Source: Pontimonas sp. (GTDB lineage Bacteria > Actinomycetota > Actinomycetes > Actinomycetales > Microbacteriaceae). Taken from it: 39,413 nt of DNA. The notes beneath the pieces are model-generated. The model did not search any database, was not told where the DNA came from, and worked only from the letters and a program-made list of their open reading frames with translations. Position 1 is the stretch's first letter, and every line of letters begins with the position of its first letter. The position numbers and the translations under genes were made by a program. This document shows, piece by piece, positions 24,662 through 32,667 of the stretch. Location of the stretch: contig JAIOWW010000001.1 of NCBI GenBank assembly GCA_021741925.1, forward strand, positions 1-39,413, written 5' to 3'.

Positions 24662-25234
24662 TTCTCGATAAAGGTCGCTGGCAACCTCTATCAGTCGCTC
24701 AATGAGCGCGTCATCTCTCTCCACGACCACGAACTTGGGTCCAGGCCAACCGGGAACCATCTCGCCCATCTTTTTCTCGCGCAACATCCAGCCAAAAACG
24801 CAGGCGCTGGCACCGGTCACATAGAGCTGCCACTGAACTTGACGGTGGTAGTTCCCCGGGACGTGCCGCCATTCGCCCCAATCGCGACCGGTGGTTTTGA
24901 CCTCCGCGATGAGATCGTGACCGGGTGAGAGCCCATCGGGGGTGGCCATTTGCCAGCGCAACTCTTCAGCGTCCTTAGCGATAAGCCAGTCGTTGGGCTC
25001 GAGCTCGAACTGTGTGGCGAGCTTGTCGATTAACGACGCTTCCTGTTCGCGACCAAACCGCATGTAATCGTTGTCGGGGATGGGTGTGGGATTGCGAATC
25101 TGTCCCACCACCTCCCGGAAACCCTCGGGTGTTACCGCTTTTGCGACTGCTGTTGCCGTGACTCCGGTGGCTCGGACGGCGAGCCAAGCGTCGTAATCAG
25201 CAGAGGACACAAGGAAGCGTGAGGAGTCAATCAT
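24641..25234 (-). CDS. YqaJ-like (lambda exonuclease-type) nuclease
   Basis: Putative DNA exonuclease of the PD-(D/E)xK YqaJ/lambda-Exo family; its role outside phage is unclear. Visible signature residues are GREQE around residues 61-65, the catalytic pair D100 and E111-V-K113 in ATPDGL...AEVKTTG, and the helix RQVQWQLYVTGA. The 197-residue form starts at ATG 25234; a GTG at 25267 would add 11 residues but has neither a -10-like hexamer nor a Shine-Dalgarno, while TACGGT lies 10 nt before the ATG. No recombinase or phage gene is nearby, so it is probably a resident gene. Confidence 0.78.
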   Translation of the reverse strand: MIDSSRFLVSSADYDAWLAVRATGVTATAVAKAVTPEGFREVVGQIRNPTPIPDNDYMRFGREQEASLIDKLATQFELEPNDWLIAKDAEELRWQMATPDGLSPGHDLIAEVKTTGRDWGEWRHVPGNYHRQVQWQLYVTGASACVFGWMLREKKMGEMVPGWPGPKFVVVERDDALIERLIEVASDLYRELPLASS

Positions 25235-25285
25235 GAGTGATTCCACCGTATCGGGGTCCTGGGACACTCACGAGCGACGCGGCGC

Positions 25286-27583
25286 TCAGTGCTGGTAGCC
25301 CACAACGGGACCAAGAACTCTCGGAAGAGTTCCCCGGTGAAGTGCATCGAGCTCTTCCAGGTCGAAGCTGAAGTGGTCGGCGATGTCGAGGCCTCGGAGG
25401 GATACGTCGGTGACTCCGACTCTGGCTACTGGCACCCCGCGCCCTTCACACAATCCGCGGAACTTTACGTCGTCCTCTCGAGCGACGCTCACCACCATGC
25501 GTGCCACGGACTCTGAGAACAATGCTTCCGTGATGTCCAGATTCCCATCTTCCATAACCTCAGACAGCCAGACCCGCGCCCCCACACCTCGACGCAGTAC
25601 TCCTTCCACGAGGGTCTGGATGAGTCCCCCCGTTGAGACATCGTGAGCGCTCGTGACGAGGCCATCTTTAGCCGCTACCACCATGAGCCCCGCCAGCGCC
25701 TTCTCGGCAGCAAGATCGGGTACCGGGGGCATCCCGCCCAGGTGGTGATGAATTACATCAGCCCAGGCTGACCCGTCAAGCTCCGCGCGCGTGGTTCCCA
25801 GGAGGTACAGATTCTCTCCGTCGTCCTGCCAACCACTGGGTAATCTGCGCTCTACCGTGTCGATGACTCCCATGACGGAGACCACTGGAGTGGGATGAAT
25901 GGGAGTGGTCCCGGTTTGGTTGTAGAGGCTCACATTCCCACCAGTGACCGGGACCCCGAGCTCCATGCAGGCATCCGCCAAACCACGGACAGCTTCGGCA
26001 AACTGCCACATCACTTCTGGGTCTTCTGGGCTCCCAAAGTTCAAGCAATCACTGACGGCACGTGGGTCAGCTCCGGTAGCGGCAACATTGCGATAAGCCT
26101 CCGACAGGGCCAACTGGGCTCCCGTGTAGGGGTCCAGGTAGCTGTATCGGCCATTGGCATCTGTTGCGAGTGCGACCCCGAGGCCTGACTCTTCGTCAAC
26201 GCGAATCATTCCCGCGTCATCGGGGAACGCCAAAGCGGTGTTACCCATGACGTAGCGGTCATATTGGTTAGTAATCCATTCGGGGTTCGCGAGGTTTGGT
26301 GAGGCGAGCACCTGGGTGACCTGGTCCCTCAGCCCTTCGGGAGTTTCTGCTCGTGGCTTCTTGGCAAGAGAGTCGGCCTGGACGCTATCCAGCCATGCGG
26401 GCCGGTGGTAGGGGCGCTCATAGACCGGCGAATCAATGGCCACAGTTTTGGGGTCAACATCGACGATGGTTTCACCCTGCCAGTGGATAATCAGTCGACC
26501 GGTGTCCGTGACTTCGCCCAACACACTCGTCTCCACCTCCCACTTGCCCGTGATGGCGAGGAAGTCATCAAGCTTCTCGGGCCGAACAATAGCCATCATC
26601 CGCTCTTGACTCTCGGACATCAGAATCTCTTCAGCGGTGAGAGTGTCATCGCGCAGAAGAACATGGTCGAGTGTGACCTCCATACCGCTGTCACCATTGG
26701 CAGCAAGCTCAGAGGTGGCACAACTAATACCTGCCGCACCAAGGTCTTGAATACCTTCGACCACACCCTGGTGGAAGAGCTCTAAACAGCACTCAATGAG
26801 TACTTTCTCTGCGAAGGGGTCTCCCACCTGAACAGAAGGTCGTTTGGTGGGGCCGCCCTCATCGAAGGTTTCGCTGGCAAGAATCGAGGCTCCCCCGATT
26901 CCATCTCCCCCGGTTCGAGCCCCAAACAGAACCACCTTGTTGCCGGCGCCCTTCGCATTAGCGAGGTGCAAGTCTTCGTGCCGGAGAACACCGACGGCCA
27001 GCGCATTCACCAGAGGGTTGTTCTGGTAGACCGGGTCAAACCAGGTTTCACCACCGATGTTGGGTAGGCCCAGGCAGTTGCCATAAAAACTGATGCCACT
27101 CACTACACCCGGCGCAACTCGCTGGGTGTCCGGGTGATCCAATGCCCCGAATCGCAAAGCATCCATGACTGCAACGGGCCTCGCCCCCATGGAGATAATG
27201 TCGCGGACGATACCCCCGACTCCGGTTGCAGCACCCTGGAATGGTTCGATGAAGCTGGGGTGATTGTGGCTCTCGATCTTGAAGGTGACGGCCCAACCCT
27301 CACCGATGTCGACAACTCCAGCGTTCTCGCCCATGCCGACCATGAGATGGGTGCGCATGTCGTCGGTTACCTTTTGACCGAACTGACGAAGGTGAACTTT
27401 GGAGGACTTGTAGGAGCAGTGCTCGCTCCACATCACCGAATACATGGCCAGCTCGCCTGAGGTAGGCCTGCGACCTAGGAGCCGACGAATTTCCTCGTAC
27501 TCATCCTTTTTCAGGCCGAGTGCCTCATAGGGTTGCTCTTTTTCGGGAGTGTTCTGGGCCTGGGTGACCGAATCAACGCTCAT
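25286..27583 (-). CDS. purL: Phosphoribosylformylglycinamidine synthase subunit PurL
   Basis: Synthetase subunit that converts FGAR to FGAM with ATP and ammonia supplied by PurQ, bridged by PurS. The 765-residue size is the small PurL type that needs PurQ and PurS, both encoded upstream. Motifs: WSEHCSYKSS near the N-terminus, ESHNHPSFIEPFQGAATGVGG (catalytic His and nucleotide site) and DLGAAGISCATSELA. I chose the ATG at 27583 because it overlaps the stop of the preceding membrane-protein gene (ATGA); another in-frame ATG lies five codons upstream. It is the last gene of purS-purQ-DUF3817-purL. Confidence 0.97.
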   Translation of the reverse strand: MSVDSVTQAQNTPEKEQPYEALGLKKDEYEEIRRLLGRRPTSGELAMYSVMWSEHCSYKSSKVHLRQFGQKVTDDMRTHLMVGMGENAGVVDIGEGWAVTFKIESHNHPSFIEPFQGAATGVGGIVRDIISMGARPVAVMDALRFGALDHPDTQRVAPGVVSGISFYGNCLGLPNIGGETWFDPVYQNNPLVNALAVGVLRHEDLHLANAKGAGNKVVLFGARTGGDGIGGASILASETFDEGGPTKRPSVQVGDPFAEKVLIECCLELFHQGVVEGIQDLGAAGISCATSELAANGDSGMEVTLDHVLLRDDTLTAEEILMSESQERMMAIVRPEKLDDFLAITGKWEVETSVLGEVTDTGRLIIHWQGETIVDVDPKTVAIDSPVYERPYHRPAWLDSVQADSLAKKPRAETPEGLRDQVTQVLASPNLANPEWITNQYDRYVMGNTALAFPDDAGMIRVDEESGLGVALATDANGRYSYLDPYTGAQLALSEAYRNVAATGADPRAVSDCLNFGSPEDPEVMWQFAEAVRGLADACMELGVPVTGGNVSLYNQTGTTPIHPTPVVSVMGVIDTVERRLPSGWQDDGENLYLLGTTRAELDGSAWADVIHHHLGGMPPVPDLAAEKALAGLMVVAAKDGLVTSAHDVSTGGLIQTLVEGVLRRGVGARVWLSEVMEDGNLDITEALFSESVARMVVSVAREDDVKFRGLCEGRGVPVARVGVTDVSLRGLDIADHFSFDLEELDALHRGTLPRVLGPVVGYQH

Positions 27584-28056
27584 GATGCACTGCCCCATTC
27601 GGTGGGCGGGCCGAGGGAAAGTAGCACGCTGATGACCAAGGCCATTCCGATCACGATGGTCGCAAACGACCAGAGGGGATGTCGCAAACCCAGCCGCACG
27701 AGCCGGTCCAGCCAGTGGTGATCCCTAGGGTCACCGGTGTCCTCGAGACGCCACTCACCCTCGAGCTTGTTCCTTTTCTCCAACCACCGGTCAAAGGGCC
27801 AGGTTGCCCAGGGCGGAATGGCCGAGAGGATGGCCACCACGATGGTTCCGAAGCTCCAACGCAGGTTGATGCCGATAATGACCGCGGTGACGCAGTAGGC
27901 CAGGAAGACAATTCCGTGGCTGAGACCCGCCACAAAAAACAGCGGGCCGTCGTAGGCGAAACCGTAACGGGCCACCATGGCGATGATGAGGAGAGTCCAG
28001 GTCGCCATTTCAGCGAGCGCCATGACTCGATAGAGCGACCCGGGTGTCTTCGTCAC
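27580..28056 (-). CDS. DUF3817-like integral membrane protein
   Basis: Small membrane protein of unknown function, 158 residues. Three N-terminal helices (about 10-90) carry the pattern GLSHGIVFLAY typical of DUF3817, then a charged loop rich in Trp/Asp/His (about 90-125) and a last helix near 130-150. It is wedged between purQ and purL with 4-nt start/stop overlaps at both ends (GTGA with purQ, ATGA with purL), so it must be translated in step with the enzyme subunits. Whether it helps purine synthesis or is only carried along cannot be judged. Confidence 0.8.
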   Translation of the reverse strand: MTKTPGSLYRVMALAEMATWTLLIIAMVARYGFAYDGPLFFVAGLSHGIVFLAYCVTAVIIGINLRWSFGTIVVAILSAIPPWATWPFDRWLEKRNKLEGEWRLEDTGDPRDHHWLDRLVRLGLRHPLWSFATIVIGMALVISVLLSLGPPTEWGSAS

Positions 28057-28748
28057 GCGTTCACGACCTGTGTCAGAACTGACTGAAACATCCGCAGACC
28101 ATCCGTGCCGGACTTCATCGCCACATCTGTGTCAGGGCCAAATCCAGCCTCCACCGCGTGCTCGGGGTGAGGCATCAAACCCACAATGCGCCCCGTCTCG
28201 TTGCGCAAACCAGCGATGTCGTTCGCGGATCCGTTCGGGTTGACTTCCAGGTAGCGAAAAGCCACCAGGCTCTCGCCTTCAATTCGCTTGAGGGATTCGT
28301 CATCCGCGATGAACCCACCCTCACCGTTTTTGAGGGGAATGACAATTTCTTCGTGGGCGTCATATCCACTGGTCCACGCAGTTTCGGTGTTCTCTACCCG
28401 CAGTTTCTGATCTCGGCAAATGAAATCTCCATGGTCGTTTCGCACCAACCCGCCGGGGAGGAGACCTGCTTCGACCAAAATTTGGAAGCCGTTACAGATA
28501 CCCAAAATCGGGAGGCCCTTCTTAGCTTCGCTGACCACCTCCGACATGATCGGCGAGTGCGCGGCAATCGCCCCACAGCGGAGGTAGTCCCCGTAGCTAA
28601 AGCCTCCAGGGAGGACGAGGGCATCGACGCCCTCGAGGTCATGCGTGCCGTGCCACAGGGGGACAGGGGTGCCGCCGGCTAGGCGGACGGCGCGGAGCGC
28701 GTCACGATCATCGAGTGATCCAGGGAAAGTGACAACCCCGACTCTCAT
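28053..28748 (-). CDS. purQ: Phosphoribosylformylglycinamidine synthase subunit PurQ
   Basis: Class I glutamine amidotransferase that produces ammonia for PurL. The 231-residue protein has the nucleophile Cys in LPILGICNGFQIL, the preceding oxyanion segment LPGGFSYGDYLRCG and the catalytic His-Glu in MPHPEHAVE. It starts at an ATG overlapping the purS stop (ATGA) and ends in a GTGA overlap with the DUF3817-like gene. Confidence 0.97.
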   Translation of the reverse strand: MRVGVVTFPGSLDDRDALRAVRLAGGTPVPLWHGTHDLEGVDALVLPGGFSYGDYLRCGAIAAHSPIMSEVVSEAKKGLPILGICNGFQILVEAGLLPGGLVRNDHGDFICRDQKLRVENTETAWTSGYDAHEEIVIPLKNGEGGFIADDESLKRIEGESLVAFRYLEVNPNGSANDIAGLRNETGRIVGLMPHPEHAVEAGFGPDTDVAMKSGTDGLRMFQSVLTQVVNA

Positions 28749-29002
28749 GCCGGGGAGTCCTCCACCCGAACGTCCAGAACATCTTCGATCACGCCATTCG
28801 AGAGCAGGTCATCCGCCATCTTTCGGGCGTCAGCGAGGTGAGACTCTGTCACTGCGCCGTCAACGTGAAGTTCGAAGCGCTTGCCAATGCGCACTTCGTG
28901 GAAGCCCTCAATCCCGCTGCGGTGAAGAGCACCGAGGACGGCTTTTCCTGCTGGGTCAAGGAGTTCGCGCTTGGGCATGACTTCGACGACGATGATGGCC
29001 AC
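28745..29002 (-). CDS. purS: Phosphoribosylformylglycinamidine synthase subunit PurS
   Basis: Small subunit that assembles PurL and PurQ and helps channel ammonia. The 85-residue protein has the family pattern VEVMPKRELLDPAGKAV and the C-terminal SNGVIEDVLDVRVED. The GTG start has GGAG about 8 nt upstream. It leads the purS-purQ-DUF3817-purL run; a -10-like TAGACT occurs at 29052-29047 (minus strand), just after the stop codon of the SGNH gene, so the run may have its own promoter besides read-through from purD-purC. Confidence 0.94.
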   Translation of the reverse strand: MAIIVVEVMPKRELLDPAGKAVLGALHRSGIEGFHEVRIGKRFELHVDGAVTESHLADARKMADDLLSNGVIEDVLDVRVEDSPA

Positions 29003-29049
29003 TAATCACGCTCCGAGAACTTGGCTCCGCAGTACACAGCGAGCCCAGT

Positions 29050-29835
29050 CTATCGAGCGCCTATCGCCTCCAGTGCGCCACGCTCGAGAGCGTCCTCAAG
29101 TGCGAATCGAGCCCAGTCTCGGTAACCATCTTCACTGGGATGGAAACCATCCACTGCGAAGAAAGTGTCGTGGTAGCCCGGTGGCGGGGGAGACATCATC
29201 GCGAAAGGGAACGACTCGATCATCGGCCGGATAGATCGCTCAATCGCCTGAGCATGTGCGTAGATGATGGACCTCAGGGGCTGAGGCAGTGTCGGGAAAA
29301 GGTAAAACGCCGGCAGCGCGGAGAAAATCAGCACAGCTCGGGGATGTCCTTCATGCAGGGTCTTCACCAAACGCTCGAATCGAGACACTGTTGCTCCCAG
29401 CGGTTTGAGATCTTTTGCATCATTCGCACCGAGCGAAACAATCACCATGTCTGCCGGCGTGGCAAGAGCGGGCGTCAGGAAGCTGCGAAGGATGTCTTTG
29501 GAGGTAGCCCCGCTTTCACCTACGGATCGCCAGGACACACCTCGCTGGGTCCTCTCATGCAGGGCGAGGGAAAATTGGGGGACCAGACCATGCAGGGGGT
29601 CCTTCACTCCTACCCCCGCAATTGTGGAGTCACCGACACCGAGAACCGAGAGCGGAGACGGACCGGGCCTCTCGCCTTCCCAGGGACTGGGAGCGTGCGG
29701 AAGCCTCGGAACCTGCCTGCGCACCCACTTTCCCTGCGCGTACAGCAGGGGGGATAACCCCAGAGCGACAGGCCATGCCGCCCGGTGCACCACCGTGGGT
29801 GCTTCCAGGGGCTGGCGCGGGGGGCGTAATGACAT
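29050..29835 (-). CDS. SGNH/GDSL-type hydrolase
   Basis: Putative esterase or acylhydrolase, natural substrate unknown. The 261-residue protein has the four SGNH blocks: nucleophile Ser in VGDSTIAG (near residue 69), oxyanion Gly in the GESGATSKD region, Asn in SLGANDAKD, and the Asp-His pair in DGFHPSEDGY. A hydrophobic stretch near residues 20-32 could be a membrane anchor or uncleaved signal. The ATG overlaps the purC stop by 1 nt (TGATG), so it is coupled to purine genes without an obvious metabolic link. Confidence 0.85.
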   Translation of the reverse strand: MSLRPPRQPLEAPTVVHRAAWPVALGLSPLLYAQGKWVRRQVPRLPHAPSPWEGERPGPSPLSVLGVGDSTIAGVGVKDPLHGLVPQFSLALHERTQRGVSWRSVGESGATSKDILRSFLTPALATPADMVIVSLGANDAKDLKPLGATVSRFERLVKTLHEGHPRAVLIFSALPAFYLFPTLPQPLRSIIYAHAQAIERSIRPMIESFPFAMMSPPPPGYHDTFFAVDGFHPSEDGYRDWARFALEDALERGALEAIGAR

Positions 29836-30719
29836 CAGAGAGCAGTATTGATGGTGTTCCCGGTAAGTCGCTGATAGAGCTCCCGGTATCGAGCCATGGT
29901 GTGAGCAACAAGGTCTTCTGGCAGAGGGGGCGGTGGCCCTTGTTGGTCCCAGTTCTCCTGGAGCCAGTTGCGAATAAGTTGCTTATCAAAGCTATCGAGC
30001 CGATTCATTCCACCTTGGGAATATATAGCGCCGTCCCAGTAGCGGCTGCTGTCGGAGGTGAGGACTTCATCACCGAGCGTGATTGTCCCGGTGGAGCGGT
30101 GGCGCCCAAACTCGAGCTTTGTGTCGGCGAGGATGACACCGCGTTCCCGCGCGATGTCTGAAGCCCTCGAGTACAGCGAGAGACTCAGGTCTCGCAGTGT
30201 CTTGGCATCGTCTTCCCCGATCAGGTCTGCCATCTGGTCGAAAGAGATATTCTCGTCGTGGTCTCCGACGGCCGCTTTGGTGGCAGGGGTAAACAGTGGT
30301 TCGGGGAGTTTGTCGCCCTGGGCTAGTCCTGGTGGCAACTCAATTCCGCACACCCGCGATGTAGCTTGGTACTCCTTCCAGCCACTACCGGCAAGGTAGC
30401 CACGGACGACGCATTCGACGGGGAACATGTCAAGAGGCTCGACGACCATCGCGCGGTCGGCGATCTCGTGGGGAGGATCTTCATCCCTCAGGTGATTCGG
30501 GACATCATCGAGCTGTGTGAACCACCAGCGAGTGAGCGAGGTGAGAATTGCACCCTTGCCAGGAATCTCTGGACTCAAGATGTGGTCAAAAGCGCTCACC
30601 CTGTCGGTTGCCACTATGAGCAGCGTTTCAGCATCTTGGAGAGTAGATGCCGATTCTGGAATATATAGCTCTCGAACTTTGCCTGAGTAGACCGGAGCCC
30701 AACCCGTTATGTCTGTCAT
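29835..30719 (-). CDS. purC: Phosphoribosylaminoimidazole-succinocarboxamide synthase
   Basis: SAICAR synthetase: joins CAIR and aspartate with ATP. The 294-residue protein begins with the characteristic YSGKVRELY, followed by VATDRVSAFDHIL, the VECVVRGYLAGSGWKEY block and the ILADTKLEFGR metal/ATP motif. The ATG overlaps the purD stop (ATGA), and the SGNH gene starts in its stop codon, forming a three-gene run purD-purC-SGNH. Confidence 0.97.
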   Translation of the reverse strand: MTDITGWAPVYSGKVRELYIPESASTLQDAETLLIVATDRVSAFDHILSPEIPGKGAILTSLTRWWFTQLDDVPNHLRDEDPPHEIADRAMVVEPLDMFPVECVVRGYLAGSGWKEYQATSRVCGIELPPGLAQGDKLPEPLFTPATKAAVGDHDENISFDQMADLIGEDDAKTLRDLSLSLYSRASDIARERGVILADTKLEFGRHRSTGTITLGDEVLTSDSSRYWDGAIYSQGGMNRLDSFDKQLIRNWLQENWDQQGPPPPLPEDLVAHTMARYRELYQRLTGNTINTAL

Positions 30720-31966
30720 GACACGACGCGCAGGGCGATGTCACGACGGAAGTGCGAGCCTTCCAAACCAATTCTCTCCAACGTTGCATAGGCCGACTCC
30801 CGGGCGTCGGCAAACGTTGCTCCGGTGGCGATCACGCTCATGACTCGTCCTCCTGTGGCCAACAGGTCTGAGCCATCCCATGCTGTTGCAGCGTGAGAGA
30901 TGCTGATATTCGGGTCGTCCGGGAGGGCGTCCAAGCCCAGAATCTCTCTGCCGGTGACGGGGTTCTCGGGGTATCCCTCGCTCGCCAACACCACAGTCAG
31001 AGCGCAGCGGTCGCTGAAGCGGGGAGGCTCGACGCTCTCAAGTACCTCGGTTGCTGCCGCATAGAGCAGGGGCGCAAGGGGTGACTCAAGGCGAGCGAGC
31101 ACGACCTGGGTCTCAGGATCCCCGAAGCGCGCATTGAACTCGATGACCTTCACCCCATCGTCGGTGACGATAAGCCCGCAGTAGAGCAGTCCAATGAACG
31201 GTGTTCCTCGTTGAGCAAGCTCGTCCACCACGGGCTGGGCAATCGTGCTGGCGACACTCTCCACAAAGCCCTCATCCAGCCACGGGAGGGGAGAGTAGGC
31301 GCCCATTCCACCCGTGTTGGGGCCCTCATCGCCATCGAAGGCCCGCTTGTAATCTTGCGCAGGGGTTAGGGGAACAATGCGGTGGCCATCGCTGACAAAA
31401 AATAACGACACTTCCGGCCCCGCCAGGAATTCTTCGACAAGGACATCTCCGTGCTGGAGATAGAAGGTCGCGTGTTCGATTGCAGCCTCGCGGTCCTCCG
31501 TAACCAAAACGCCTTTGCCTGCAGCGAGGCCGTCCGCCTTGGCAACGTAGGGAGCTCCCGCGGCGTCAAGAGCAGTGGTGAGCTCATCGTGAGTGGACAC
31601 CGTCCATGCTTTGCCGGTGGGGACTCCAGCTGAGGCCATAATGTCTTTCGCAAAAGACTTGGATCCCTCAATTGCGGCGGCTTCTTTGTCCGGTCCGAAT
31701 ACTGCGACACCCGCGGTGCGCAACGCGTTTGCGACACCGGAGACGAGCGGTGCTTCTGGGCCAATGGTGACGAGGTCAACATCGGAGGTCACGGCGAACT
31801 CGGTGACCACTTTCGGATTCGCAGGATTGAGGCCAACAATCTCTGCATCGGCAGAGATTCCGGCGTTACCGGGGGCGGCAAGAATCTCGTGTTCTTCCGG
31901 GTCTCGACGAAGAGCCTTGATAATCGTGTGCTCTCTGGCACCTGACCCGATGACCAAAATCTTCAC
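30716..31966 (-). CDS. purD: Phosphoribosylamine-glycine ligase
   Basis: GAR synthetase: ligates glycine to phosphoribosylamine with ATP. The 416-residue ATP-grasp enzyme has the N-terminal ILVIGSGAREHTI, the ATP-grasp loop AKADGLAAGKGVLV, the linker NTGGMGAYSPLPW and the metal site VIEFNARFGDPETQ. The GTG start lies 6 nt after TAGGGT (31978-31973, minus strand) with no Shine-Dalgarno, so the purD-purC-SGNH transcript is probably leaderless. It diverges from the sterol-carrier-like gene across 40 bp. Confidence 0.97.
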   Translation of the reverse strand: MKILVIGSGAREHTIIKALRRDPEEHEILAAPGNAGISADAEIVGLNPANPKVVTEFAVTSDVDLVTIGPEAPLVSGVANALRTAGVAVFGPDKEAAAIEGSKSFAKDIMASAGVPTGKAWTVSTHDELTTALDAAGAPYVAKADGLAAGKGVLVTEDREAAIEHATFYLQHGDVLVEEFLAGPEVSLFFVSDGHRIVPLTPAQDYKRAFDGDEGPNTGGMGAYSPLPWLDEGFVESVASTIAQPVVDELAQRGTPFIGLLYCGLIVTDDGVKVIEFNARFGDPETQVVLARLESPLAPLLYAAATEVLESVEPPRFSDRCALTVVLASEGYPENPVTGREILGLDALPDDPNISISHAATAWDGSDLLATGGRVMSVIATGATFADARESAYATLERIGLEGSHFRRDIALRVVS

Positions 31967-31972
31967 GCGCTT

Positions 31973-31999
31973 ACCCTACCCGCGGGAGATTGCTAGCGT
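31973..31999. promoter_or_regulatory. Back-to-back leaderless promoters for purD and the sterol-carrier-like gene
   Basis: TAGGGT on the minus strand (31978-31973) is 6 nt before the purD GTG; TAGCGT on the plus strand (31994-31999) is 7 nt before the opposite GTG. The intergenic space is 40 bp in total. No consensus -35 is visible for either. Confidence 0.55.
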
Positions 32000-32006
32000 G
32001 TGAGAC

Positions 32007-32369
32007 GTGGCAGCCCGACGCATCCCTGACGACGCTGGAATGGACGCTGTGAGGCGGTGGGAGAAGGGACTGGACCAGCCCGAGGTCGAAGCTCTCGCCG
32101 TGCGGTTCACTCTGCAAATGCTGCGCCAGAAGGCTCCAGGTTCGAGCGTGGAGGTCCGCGTTCCACCGTGGGGGGCAGTGCAAGCCGTTGAGGGGCCGAC
32201 CCACACTCGAGGAACTCCTCCCGCCGTCGTCGAGATGCCTCCGGCGGTGTGGTTACAGATAGCCACAGGAGCTCAGACCTTTGAACAGGCTCTGACTCAG
32301 GGACACATTCGCGCGTCTGGAGAGCGCTCAAATCTCTCAGCCTGGTTGCCGCTAGTCCCGTTACCCTGA
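32007..32369 (+). CDS. Sterol-carrier-family-like protein
   Basis: 120-residue cytosolic protein of unknown role. The central segment (VEVRVPPWGAVQAVEG, then VVEMPPAVWLQIATGAQTF) resembles the actinobacterial sterol-carrier-like family often found beside purF and purD; this is recalled context, not a search result. The beta-rich middle and C-terminal helix ending GHIRASGERSNLSAWLPL fit a small lipid-binding SCP2-type fold. The GTG start is preceded at 7 nt by TAGCGT and no Shine-Dalgarno. A small membrane-protein gene follows after 4 nt. Confidence 0.7.
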   Translation: MAARRIPDDAGMDAVRRWEKGLDQPEVEALAVRFTLQMLRQKAPGSSVEVRVPPWGAVQAVEGPTHTRGTPPAVVEMPPAVWLQIATGAQTFEQALTQGHIRASGERSNLSAWLPLVPLP

Positions 32370-32373
32370 GTCC

Positions 32374-32667
32374 ATGGCCACAGAAAAACCACGACGCGAG
32401 CAGACTGTGACGATACGACGCTCGCCTCGCCTCGCCGCGTTCGTGGTGGTGTTTGGTGTTCTCGGTTTTGTGGGAACTCTCGTGGTGACCGGCCTTTTTC
32501 AGGCCGACCCGTCAATAGGGTTCGTCGCGCTGTTCGCCTATTTTTCGCTATACGGCATCAGCGGATCCATCGCCGTAGGGATCGTTCTGTGGCTGATTAT
32601 GGACATGCGTTCCAAGCGCAGACTCACCGAGGCCGTCATGGCTCGAGAACCGGACGCTAGGAGCTAG
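32374..32667 (+). CDS. Small two-helix membrane protein
   Basis: Not recognised beyond its topology. The 97-residue protein has a basic N-terminus (about 1-20), two transmembrane helices (about 22-44 and 50-75) separated by a short loop, and a charged C-terminus, so both ends are probably cytosolic. It follows the sterol-carrier-like gene by 4 nt and is likely co-transcribed. Its TAG overlaps the purF stop as CTAG. Confidence 0.75.
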   Translation: MATEKPRREQTVTIRRSPRLAAFVVVFGVLGFVGTLVVTGLFQADPSIGFVALFAYFSLYGISGSIAVGIVLWLIMDMRSKRRLTEAVMAREPDARS

